From assembly GCA_021798435.1 (NCBI GenBank), contig JAJZGN010000137.1, positions 1 through 5,444 of the forward strand: a stretch of DNA of 5,444 bases, given 5' to 3'. Under the pieces are notes generated by a model, which was given only the letters and a program-made list of their open reading frames with translations, did no database searches and was not told the origin of the DNA. Of this stretch, positions 1 through 4,835 are shown one piece after another. Each line of letters begins with the position of its first letter. Positions within the stretch are counted from its first letter, which is position 1. This DNA is from a bacterium (GTDB taxonomy: Bacteria; Chloroflexota; Dormibacteria; Aeolococcales; Bog-877). The position numbers and the translations under genes were made by a program.

Positions 1-13
1 GGGCCGCTCCGGG

Positions 14-38
14 GGGAGTGAGGCTGCTCGCAACTCCC
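14..38 (+). other. Hairpin near the left edge
   Basis: GGGAGT (14-19) is complementary to ACTCCC (33-38). Inside it GAG (20-22) can pair with CTC (27-29) around a GCTG loop, leaving a three-base bulge. This could be the end of a transcript entering from the left, but no T-tract follows (the next bases are TTCCCGCC), so an intrinsic terminator is not supported. Confidence 0.3.
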
Positions 39-97
39 TTCCCGCCCTGCCTGAAGGGGCTGGTCGCGGACCCCACACACCAAAGGCCCATTCGGTC

Positions 98-136
98 ACC
101 GGGCGACGGGAGTCGCTCGGAGGGTGAACGCCCGGT
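98..136 (+). repeat. 8-bp inverted repeat with a competing inner hairpin
   Basis: ACCGGGCG (98-105) and CGCCCGGT (129-136) are perfect inverted complements separated by 23 bases. A second hairpin, GCGAC (103-107) with GTCGC (112-116) around a GGGA loop of GNRA type, shares bases 103-105 with the first stem, so the two full pairings exclude each other. Exclusive pairings of this kind are typical of regulatory leaders, but short stems also arise readily in GC-rich DNA. Confidence 0.35.
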
Positions 137-139
137 CGT

Positions 140-190
140 CTTGGCCCGGGAAGACAAGAGCCAAGTTGGAGGAAGAATCGCCGCATTCTT
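140..190 (+). repeat. Overlapping and adjacent stem-loops
   Basis: CTTGGC (140-145) pairs with GCCAAG (160-165). The overlapping GTCTT (138-142) can instead pair with AAGAC (151-155). Next comes a clean 6-bp stem, AAGAAT (173-178) with ATTCTT (185-190) around CGCCGC. This last stem is AT-rich in an otherwise very GC-rich context, which makes a chance pairing somewhat less likely. With the 98-136 element it forms a compact group of possible RNA structures. Its function is unknown. Confidence 0.35.
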
Positions 191-585
191 GGAGAGCCAG
201 CGCTCGCGGTCGGCGTACGGCTTGGGGCGCGCGACCCCCGGTGAGGTCGTGGTGTGGTCACCAGCCGTGACGGCGCTTCCCCCTCAGCGAACCGATCGGT
301 CGGCGGGCCGGAGGCACAGGCGATGCCGAGTTTTGATTGGGCGTCCAGCGCAGTCGCGAGGGCGGCGCGGGCATCGTCCAGAAGTCGCAGAGCCGGGCGC
401 GACGCAGATCCTCGAAAGCGGGATCGGCCACCCGGCGGCGCTCTCCGCTGCGGTCCGCTGAAGGATTCTCCCTCGGGCCCCGGCGGGATGGGGGGCCAGT
501 GACCGCTGAGGGCCCAGTACCAAGGGCCGCGCCGGCCCGCTGCCGGCTGGCGGACGGGTGCCGCGCGACCTCTCGCCAGCGCACC

Positions 586-612
586 TTCGCATTCCCCACC
601 GACCCCTATACT
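586..612 (+). promoter_or_regulatory. Candidate promoter for gdh
   Basis: TATACT (607-612) matches five of six bases of the bacterial -10 consensus and is an AT-rich island in GC-rich sequence. TTCGCA (586-591) is a partial -35 match (four of six) at a short 15-bp spacing. Initiation 6-7 bases after the -10 box would fall on the in-frame GTG at 619, giving a leaderless message. That excludes use of the GAGG at 613-616 as a ribosome binding site for the GTG at 625, so one of the two models is wrong. Confidence 0.4.
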
Positions 613-624
613 GAGGTCGTGGCA

Positions 625-1884
625 GTGGGGGTCAGCGCCGGCGAGGACCTGTACGCGACCGGTCAGCACCGCGTCGACGAGGCCGCGCGGTTGCTGCACC
701 TGGACGACGACCTGCACGCGGTTCTGCGCGAGGTCAAGCGGGTGTTCCAGGTCCACTTTCCGGTGGTCCGCGACGACCAGACGGTGGAGCTTTACACCGG
801 TTTCCGTGTGCACCACAACCTGGCTCGAGGCCCGGCCAAGGGGGGGGTGCGCTATGAGCCCCACGCCAACCTCGAAGCCACCAAGGCCCAGGCGATGCTG
901 ATGAGCTGGAAGACGGCGGTCATGGCCCTGCCCTTCGGGGGCGCGGCGGGCGCCGTCCGGGTGGCGCCGGAGCAGCTCAGCTCCCGGGAGCTGGAGCGAC
1001 TCACCCGGCGCTTCACCACCGAGATCGCGCTGCTTTTGGGGCCGGAGCGTGACATCCCCGCGCCCGACATCGGCACCAACCCCCAGGTCATGGCCTGGAT
1101 GATGGACACGCTATCGATGCACGCCGGTTACTCGGTCACCGCCGCGGTCACCGGCAAACCGGTGGAGGCCGGCGGATCCATAGGCCGCATCGAGGCTCCG
1201 GGCCGGGGGCTGGCGACGGTTTTGATGCACACGGTGCGCAACACCGGTCTCACCCTGGAGGGTGCCAGCGTGGCCGTGGAAGGATTCGGCGCGGTGGGCG
1301 CGACCTGTGCCCGGCTGCTCACCGCCGCGGGCTGTCGGGTGGTCGCGGTCTGCGACCATGCCGGCGGTTGGCACAATGACAGCGGGCTGGACATCGCCGC
1401 CCTGGAGAAGCTCAAGGGGGAGGGCGGCCGGGTGCACGAGGGCGGCGTTCCTGGTGAGCCCATATCTCGCGAGGATTTGCTGTCTCTGCCGGTCACGGTG
1501 CTGGTGCCGGCCTCGGTGGAGAGCGTCATCAACTCGGAGAACGCGGCCCGGGTGAGGGCGCGGATCGTGGCCGAGGGGGCCAACGGCCCAGTCACCCCGG
1601 CGGCGGAGGCGGTCTTGGCCGAGGATGGCACGGTGGTGATCCCAGACATCCTTGCCAACGCCGGCGGGGTGACCGTCTCGTACTTCGAATGGGTGCAGGA
1701 TCTGCAGGCGTTTTTCTGGGATGAGGCGGAGATCTCCACCCAGCTGGAGCGGGCCATGGTGCGGGCCAGCGAGCAGGTCTTCGCCTACTCCGCCCACCAT
1801 CACATCTCCTTGCGCCAGGCGGCTTACGCCATCGCCATCGGCAGGGTGGCTCGGGCCTCCTCGGCCCGCGGCATCTACCCCTGA
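625..1884 (+). CDS. gdhA: Glu/Leu/Phe/Val dehydrogenase family protein lacking the catalytic lysine
   Basis: This is a 419-residue protein of the glutamate dehydrogenase family, which normally interconverts glutamate and 2-oxoglutarate plus ammonia with NAD(P)H in the cytoplasm. Its length is typical for the family. Substrate-domain hallmarks are GPAKGGVRY (K72), SWKTAV (K96), IPAPDIGT (D148) and MAWMMD. The Rossmann domain has GFGAVG (220-225) and an acidic D244 that would suit NAD. The C-terminal substrate segment is DILANAGGVTVSYFEWVQ (S352). The odd point is residue 108: the family motif GGAKGG reads GGAAGA, so the lysine equivalent to catalytic K125 of the Clostridium symbiosum enzyme is alanine (GCG, 946-948). 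The frame is otherwise intact, so this is not a decayed gene. It may be a regulatory subunit. The GTG at 625 was chosen for GAGG 8 bases upstream; GTG 619 as a leaderless start is also plausible. The reading frame stays open upstream to 337, but that part looks non-coding. Confidence 0.9.
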   Translation: MGVSAGEDLYATGQHRVDEAARLLHLDDDLHAVLREVKRVFQVHFPVVRDDQTVELYTGFRVHHNLARGPAKGGVRYEPHANLEATKAQAMLMSWKTAVMALPFGGAAGAVRVAPEQLSSRELERLTRRFTTEIALLLGPERDIPAPDIGTNPQVMAWMMDTLSMHAGYSVTAAVTGKPVEAGGSIGRIEAPGRGLATVLMHTVRNTGLTLEGASVAVEGFGAVGATCARLLTAAGCRVVAVCDHAGGWHNDSGLDIAALEKLKGEGGRVHEGGVPGEPISREDLLSLPVTVLVPASVESVINSENAARVRARIVAEGANGPVTPAAEAVLAEDGTVVIPDILANAGGVTVSYFEWVQDLQAFFWDEAEISTQLERAMVRASEQVFAYSAHHHISLRQAAYAIAIGRVARASSARGIYP

Positions 1885-1897
1885 GCGGCGGGGGGAA
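1882..1897 (+). repeat. 16-bp direct repeat, copy 1, starting at the gdh stop codon
   Basis: TGAGCGGCGGGGGGAA begins with the gdh stop codon and fills the whole 13-bp gap to the convergent regulator gene. The identical 16 bases begin at the guaB3 stop codon (4814-4829). There is no hairpin or T-tract here, so it is not an intrinsic terminator. Confidence 0.6.
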
Positions 1898-2707
1898 TCA
1901 GCCCGCCAGCTGACGGGGCCGGGAGGGGGCCAGCACCCGCTCGGGCTGGTACTCGAAGCGGTACCCCGCCCCGATCACCACGTGGATGTAGCGGGGACCG
2001 TCGTCCCGGGGCTGGATCTTGCGCCTAAGCCGGTAGAGGTGGGCATCCAGCGACCGCACCTGGTAGGGGTCGCGGCGGCGCCACACCTCGGAGATGAGCT
2101 GGGGACGGGATACCACGCGGCCGGCGTGGCGCGCCAGGGTCGTCAAGATCCCGAACTCGGTGGGGGTGAGGGCCACCTGGCGCTCGTCCCGGCGCACCTC
2201 GTGGCGACCGAGGTCGATGGAGAGGCCGGGGAACTGCAGCCGCTCGGGGGCCGCCGCGGCCCTCAGGAGCCGGGCCCGGCGCAGACGGGCGTTGATCCTG
2301 GCCACCAGCTCGCGCACCTCGAAGGGCTTGCGCAGGTAGTCGTCGGCCCCCACCTCCAGCCCCACCACCACGTCCTCGGACTCGTGCAGGCAGGAGACCA
2401 TCATGACCGTGGAGCGGACGCCGGCGGCCCGCAACCTCCGGCAGACCTCCACTCCGTTGAGGTCGGGGAGGACCAGGTCCAGGAGGATCAGGTCGGGATC
2501 GGCCTCGCCGGCCAGCCTGAGGCCGGCGGTGCCGGTGCCCGCGGTGGCCACCTCGTAGCCGTTCTCGGCGGCGATCACCTGCACCAGCTGCAGCATGGCG
2601 GGATCGTCGTCGATCACCAGCAGCCGGGCGGTGTGGGCGCTCAGTCCGGGGGCCGGTGAGGGCGCGCTCCAGTCGCCAGTGGGGGCGGGCGCGGGTGCCT
2701 CGATCAC
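1898..2707 (-). CDS. OmpR/PhoB-family two-component response regulator
   Basis: This 269-residue regulator has an N-terminal receiver domain (about 28-145) and a C-terminal winged-helix DNA-binding domain (about 157-255). In the receiver, D33, D34 and D35 form the acidic pocket, D77 in LILLDLVLPDLNG is the expected phosphorylated aspartate, S105 takes the place of the usual conserved Thr, and K127 lies in the LRKPF motif. The effector domain shows the family pattern LTPTEFGILTTLARHAGRVV, then the recognition-helix segment VRSLDAHLYRLRRKI and the wing with GAGYRFE. Residues 2-26 are an Ala/Pro-rich extension before the first receiver strand. The start is the only good in-frame choice but has no Shine-Dalgarno sequence. 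No histidine kinase is in the window, so the partner and signal are unknown. It is divergent from the sortase gene and may regulate it. Confidence 0.93.
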   Translation of the reverse strand: MIEAPAPAPTGDWSAPSPAPGLSAHTARLLVIDDDPAMLQLVQVIAAENGYEVATAGTGTAGLRLAGEADPDLILLDLVLPDLNGVEVCRRLRAAGVRSTVMMVSCLHESEDVVVGLEVGADDYLRKPFEVRELVARINARLRRARLLRAAAAPERLQFPGLSIDLGRHEVRRDERQVALTPTEFGILTTLARHAGRVVSRPQLISEVWRRRDPYQVRSLDAHLYRLRRKIQPRDDGPRYIHVVIGAGYRFEYQPERVLAPSRPRQLAG

Positions 2708-2713
2708 CGGCCG

Positions 2714-2719
2714 ATTGTG
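2714..2719 (-). promoter_or_regulatory. Candidate -10 box for a leaderless regulator transcript
   Basis: On the minus strand CACAAT (2719 down to 2714) matches four of six -10 consensus bases and ends six bases before the GTG start at 2707. Initiation would then fall at or next to the start codon, which fits the absence of a ribosome binding site. No good -35 element was seen at normal spacing. Confidence 0.3.
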
Positions 2720-2738
2720 TTGCGAGACCCCCTGAACT

Positions 2739-2773
2739 ACCCGTCCGGGAACGACAACGGGTGGGTAACAAGG
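2739..2773. promoter_or_regulatory. Candidate operator in the divergent intergenic region
   Basis: ACCCGT (2739-2744) and ACGGGT (2757-2762) form a 6-bp inverted repeat with a 12-bp spacer. An imperfect direct repeat overlaps it: CAACGGGTG (from 2755) and CAAGGTG (from 2769). OmpR/PhoB regulators usually bind tandem direct repeats spaced by about one helical turn. The site lies upstream of both the regulator and the sortase, so it could serve autoregulation or sortase control. The match is weak. Confidence 0.2.
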
Positions 2774-2816
2774 TGCGCCACGGCTGTGACGGAGGGCGAG
2801 AGGCGGGGCGTGGGGC

Positions 2817-2828
2817 TACCATTAAGGT
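2817..2828 (+). promoter_or_regulatory. Candidate -10 region for the sortase gene
   Basis: Two adjacent TAnnnT-type hexamers, TACCAT (2817-2822) and TAAGGT (2823-2828), lie 22-33 bases before the sortase start, in one of the less GC-rich spots of the intergenic region. No clear -35 box was found 16-18 bp upstream. Confidence 0.25.
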
Positions 2829-2839
2829 CCGATCTGAAG

Positions 2840-2844
2840 AGGAG
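2840..2844 (+). promoter_or_regulatory. Ribosome binding site of the sortase gene
   Basis: AGGAG lies five bases before the ATG at 2850. It favours that ATG over the in-frame GTG at 2844, whose first base overlaps the last base of the SD. Confidence 0.7.
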
Positions 2845-2849
2845 TGGAG

Positions 2850-3521
2850 ATGAGGATTCGACGCCCGTTGGGGGGGCGGAGGAACCGGCTGGCCACCTCC
2901 ATGATGGCGGCCGGGGTGGTGCTGGTCCTGGCCGGGGTCGGGGTGCTGGTGCCGCCGCTGCTGGGGGTTTGGCAGCGGGGCGGCCACGACCACCAACTGC
3001 TGCAGCGGTGGCTGGGCAGCCAGGGGGCGATCACCAAGGTGCTCCCGTCCCAGGTGGTGGCCCCGGCGGGATCCAGCAGCCCGGGGGCGGAGGCGGCCTG
3101 CGGCAGCGGGTCCCCCTCCAGTGAGTACTTCCTGGTGGCCTTCCCCACCCTGCCCGGGATCGAGGGGGTGGCGGGAAACGGCAGCTGGGCCCTCCTCACC
3201 CAGCGTTCCGTGGTCCACTACTCCTCCTCCCCGGGCCCCGGACAGGAGGGCAACATGCTGATAGCCCTGCATCGGGAGCCCAACTTCGAGCCGCTGGGCA
3301 GCCTCAAGACCGGCGACCCCATCGTCATCACCAACCGCGCCTGCACCACGTTCACCTACACCGTGACTCAGGTCTGGGTCGAGAGCCCCAACAGGGTGAG
3401 CCAGCTGGGGCAGCTCAGCTCTGGCAAGTTCCTGACCCTCATCACCTGCACCCCACTCTGGGTCGACACCGAGCGAATCGTCATCCGGGCTGAGCTCACC
3501 TCCAGCGCACCCACCACATAG
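2850..3521 (+). CDS. Class E-like (actinobacterial type) sortase, membrane-anchored
   Basis: This 223-residue protein is probably a sortase, an extracytoplasmic cysteine transpeptidase that cleaves a C-terminal sorting signal and attaches the protein to the cell wall. It starts with a basic stretch (MRIRRPLGGRRNR) and a hydrophobic segment at about 17-40 that looks like an uncleaved signal anchor. A Gly/Ser/Pro-rich linker leads to the catalytic domain (about 90-218). The expected triad is visible: H141 in IALHREP, C200 in TLITCTP, and R209 in ERIVIRAEL. The C-to-R spacing of nine fits class D/E enzymes better than the longer spacing of S. aureus SrtA. The GN-x(2)-IA segment before the His and GDPIVI after it also fit. 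The residue before the His is Leu where family members usually have Gly (AGHR). No sorting-signal substrate is encoded in the window, so the target is unknown. Confidence 0.85.
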   Translation: MRIRRPLGGRRNRLATSMMAAGVVLVLAGVGVLVPPLLGVWQRGGHDHQLLQRWLGSQGAITKVLPSQVVAPAGSSSPGAEAACGSGSPSSEYFLVAFPTLPGIEGVAGNGSWALLTQRSVVHYSSSPGPGQEGNMLIALHREPNFEPLGSLKTGDPIVITNRACTTFTYTVTQVWVESPNRVSQLGQLSSGKFLTLITCTPLWVDTERIVIRAELTSSAPTT

Positions 3522-3547
3522 AGTGGGGCTGACCCCCGCACACCACT
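3522..3547 (+). terminator. Weak hairpin after the sortase stop
   Basis: AGTGG (3522-3526) can pair with CCACT (3543-3547), or alternatively GGGG (3525-3528) with CCCC (3533-3536) around CTGA. It starts right after the TAG stop but has no T-tract, so termination here is only a possibility. Confidence 0.2.
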
Positions 3548-3556
3548 AGATACGGT
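3529..3556 (+). promoter_or_regulatory. Possible upstream promoter for guaB3
   Basis: CTGACC (3529-3534, four of six to TTGACA) and TACGGT (3551-3556, TAnnnT type) are separated by 16 bp. This would start transcription near 3563 and give a leader of about 93 bases containing both arms of the possible switch at 3595-3646. Confidence 0.2.
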
Positions 3557-3585
3557 CTCTCGGGCCGGAGCCCCTCGGCTGGGTC

Positions 3586-3594
3586 TGGTATGCT
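3586..3594 (+). promoter_or_regulatory. Extended -10 promoter for guaB3-guaA
   Basis: TGGTATGCT matches the extended -10 pattern TGnTAnnnT, which can work without a good -35 box; none is seen. Initiation would be around 3601, giving a leader of about 55 bases. The ATG inside this motif (3590) is in frame with guaB3 but is not a believable start: nothing resembling an SD precedes it and a far better start lies downstream. Confidence 0.45.
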
Positions 3595-3646
3595 GGAGCC
3601 CGGGTCGGCGAGGTTTTGGGTGGTGGCTCCGCACCCCCGGAGGAGG
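3595..3646 (+). other. guaB3 leader with SD and alternative pairings
   Basis: A near-perfect Shine-Dalgarno sequence, GGAGGAGGT (3639-3647), sits nine bases (counted from AGGAGG) before the TTG at 3656 and decides that start. CTCC (3627-3630) can pair with the first GGAG of the SD (3639-3642). GGCTCC (3625-3630) is also the exact complement of GGAGCC (3595-3600). GGGTG (3618-3622) and CACCC (3632-3636) form a third possible stem. This gives an anti-SD and anti-anti-SD arrangement on paper. The 5' arm would only be in the message if transcription starts before 3595. Confidence 0.35.
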
Positions 3647-3655
3647 TGGTCGGGC

Positions 3656-4816
3656 TTGGACATCGAACTGGGAAGGGGCAAGCGGGCCCGCCGCGCCTAC
3701 GGCTTCGACGAGGTGGCGCTGGTGCCGGGGAAGGTCACCATCAATCCGGACGAGATCGACATCTCGCTGCGCATCGGCGAGGTCGAGGTGCCGCTCCCCA
3801 TCCTGGCGGCGGCCATGGACGGGGTCGTGGACCCCAGGTTCGCCATCGCCATGGGCCGGCTCGGGGGCCTTGCGGTCCTCAACCTGGACGGCATCAACTG
3901 CCGCTACGACGACCCCTCGGCGGTCTACCAGGAGATCGCCGAGGCGCCCCGGGAGCGAGTCAACACGCTGCTCCAGGAGCGCTACCGGCAGCCGGTCCGG
4001 GACGACCTAATCGAGGCCCGGATCGCCGAGGTGAAGGCCGCGGGGGTGCTCTGCGCCGTCTCCACCACCCCGGCCGCGGCCGAGCACCGGCTGCCGCTGG
4101 TCACCGAGGCCGGGGCGGATGTCTACGTGGTCCAGGGAACCGTCCTCACCGCCCGGCACATCTCCAGCTCCTACCGTCAGTTGGACTTCTCCCAGCTGAC
4201 GAGAGCCGCCAAGATCCCGGTGGTGGTGGGCAACTGCGTCGAGTACTACACCGCCCTGGAGCTGATGGCCACCGGGGTGGACGGGATCCTGGTGGGGGTG
4301 GGCCCGGGGGCGGCCTGCACCACGAGGGGGGTGTTGGGAATTGGGGTTCCCCAGGTCACCGCCACCGCCGATGTGGCCCAGGCCCGCAACGACCACCGCC
4401 GCACTGGCGGCAAGCCGGTCACCGTGATCACCGACGGGGGGATGCGGGTCGGGGGCGACGTCACCAAGGCGCTGGCCTCGGGAGCCGACGCCGTCATGAT
4501 CGGTTCGGTTTTCGCCTCTGCCGAGGAGGCCCCGGGGCGCGGGCACCACTGGGGGATGGCCACCCCGGACCCCAACCTCCCTCGGGGCACCCGGATCCGG
4601 GTGGGGACCAAGGCCACCCTTCAGGAGCTGCTGCTGGGGCCAGCTCGAGTGGACGACGGCAGCCAGAACCTGGTGGGGGCGATCAAGGCGGCGATGGGGG
4701 TGTGCGGCGCGCGCACCATCGAGGAGTTCCAGCAGACCGAGCTGGTCATCGCCCCGGCCATCCTCACCGAGGGCAAGCTCTTCCAGCAGGCCCAGCAGGT
4801 CGGGATGGCGAGGTGA
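3656..4816 (+). CDS. guaB3: GuaB3 family IMP dehydrogenase (no CBS domains)
   Basis: This 386-residue cytoplasmic protein belongs to the GuaB3 branch of IMP dehydrogenases, known from actinobacteria and cyanobacteria. IMPDH oxidises IMP to XMP with NAD, the committed step to GMP. The barrel begins with the family N-terminus (ELGRGKRARRAYGFDEVALVP) and continues without the two CBS domains of canonical GuaB; residues about 83-125 hold only a short helical insert. Key sites are GVGPGAACTTR (214-224) with catalytic C221, the phosphate-binding DGGMRVGGD (260-268), and ADAVMIGS (277-284). EAPGRGHHWGM (291-301) lies where relatives usually show GRGYHWGM, so a Tyr is His here. It starts at TTG behind a strong SD, and the N-terminus then aligns with relatives. 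guaA follows after 19 bp, consistent with one guanine-nucleotide operon. The activity is inferred by homology; actinobacterial members were long annotated only as IMPDH-related. Confidence 0.92.
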   Translation: MDIELGRGKRARRAYGFDEVALVPGKVTINPDEIDISLRIGEVEVPLPILAAAMDGVVDPRFAIAMGRLGGLAVLNLDGINCRYDDPSAVYQEIAEAPRERVNTLLQERYRQPVRDDLIEARIAEVKAAGVLCAVSTTPAAAEHRLPLVTEAGADVYVVQGTVLTARHISSSYRQLDFSQLTRAAKIPVVVGNCVEYYTALELMATGVDGILVGVGPGAACTTRGVLGIGVPQVTATADVAQARNDHRRTGGKPVTVITDGGMRVGGDVTKALASGADAVMIGSVFASAEEAPGRGHHWGMATPDPNLPRGTRIRVGTKATLQELLLGPARVDDGSQNLVGAIKAAMGVCGARTIEEFQQTELVIAPAILTEGKLFQQAQQVGMAR

Positions 4817-4829
4817 GCGGCGGGGGGAA
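4814..4829 (+). repeat. 16-bp direct repeat, copy 2, starting at the guaB3 stop codon
   Basis: TGAGCGGCGGGGGGAA is identical to the sequence starting at the gdh stop (1882-1897). Here its G-run followed by AA lies 6-7 bases before the guaA GTG and is the only purine-rich stretch that could act as that gene's ribosome binding site. Confidence 0.6.
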
Positions 4830-4835
4830 CGGCTG

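Larger units (their letters stand above)
1..618. other. Non-coding region upstream of gdh with several inverted repeats
   Basis: No convincing gene was found in this stretch on either strand. The open frames here give Arg-, Pro- and Ser-rich low-complexity translations without domain motifs, as expected from stop-poor GC-rich DNA. The left third holds a cluster of short perfect inverted repeats (14-38, 98-136, 103-116, 140-165, 173-190) and a smaller one lies at 407-425. They could belong to a structured RNA, a long 5' leader of gdh, or the tail of a gene to the left. I compared it by eye with RNase P RNA, tmRNA, SRP RNA, T-box, cobalamin, TPP and glycine riboswitch core motifs and saw no match. 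No tRNA T-loop signature was seen. A promoter-like site for gdh lies at the right end. Confidence 0.6.

Noticed and set aside
18..461. Open frame of 147 codons on the plus strand in the left region
   Set aside because: The translation is Arg/Pro/Ser-rich with no domain pattern, has no supported ribosome binding site, and overlaps the inverted-repeat cluster. It is most likely stop-poor GC-rich DNA.
1..618. Known RNA genes (tRNA, RNase P RNA, tmRNA, SRP RNA) or common riboswitches
   Set aside because: No conserved core motifs of these classes were found by eye on either strand. A covariance-model search would be decisive.
242..622. 11-bp direct repeat TGAGGTCGTGG at 242-252 and 612-622
   Set aside because: Repeats of this length are expected several times by chance in a window of this size and composition.
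337..624. In-frame N-terminal extension of the gdh frame back to an ATG
   Set aside because: It would add 96 Arg-rich residues absent from the family, and it would place the promoter-like TATACT inside the gene. The family N-terminus fits a start at 619-625.
1111..1803. Long minus-strand open frames antiparallel to gdh
   Set aside because: They mirror the third-position GC bias of the real gene. The translations are low-complexity and lack motifs.
1885..1897. Bidirectional terminator between the convergent gdh and regulator genes
   Set aside because: The gap is only 13 bp of G-rich sequence with no inverted repeat or T-tract.
3590..3655. ATG at 3590 as the guaB3 start
   Set aside because: This ATG is part of the TGGTATGCT promoter motif, has no SD, and would add 22 residues not seen in the family. 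The TTG at 3656 has a near-perfect SD.
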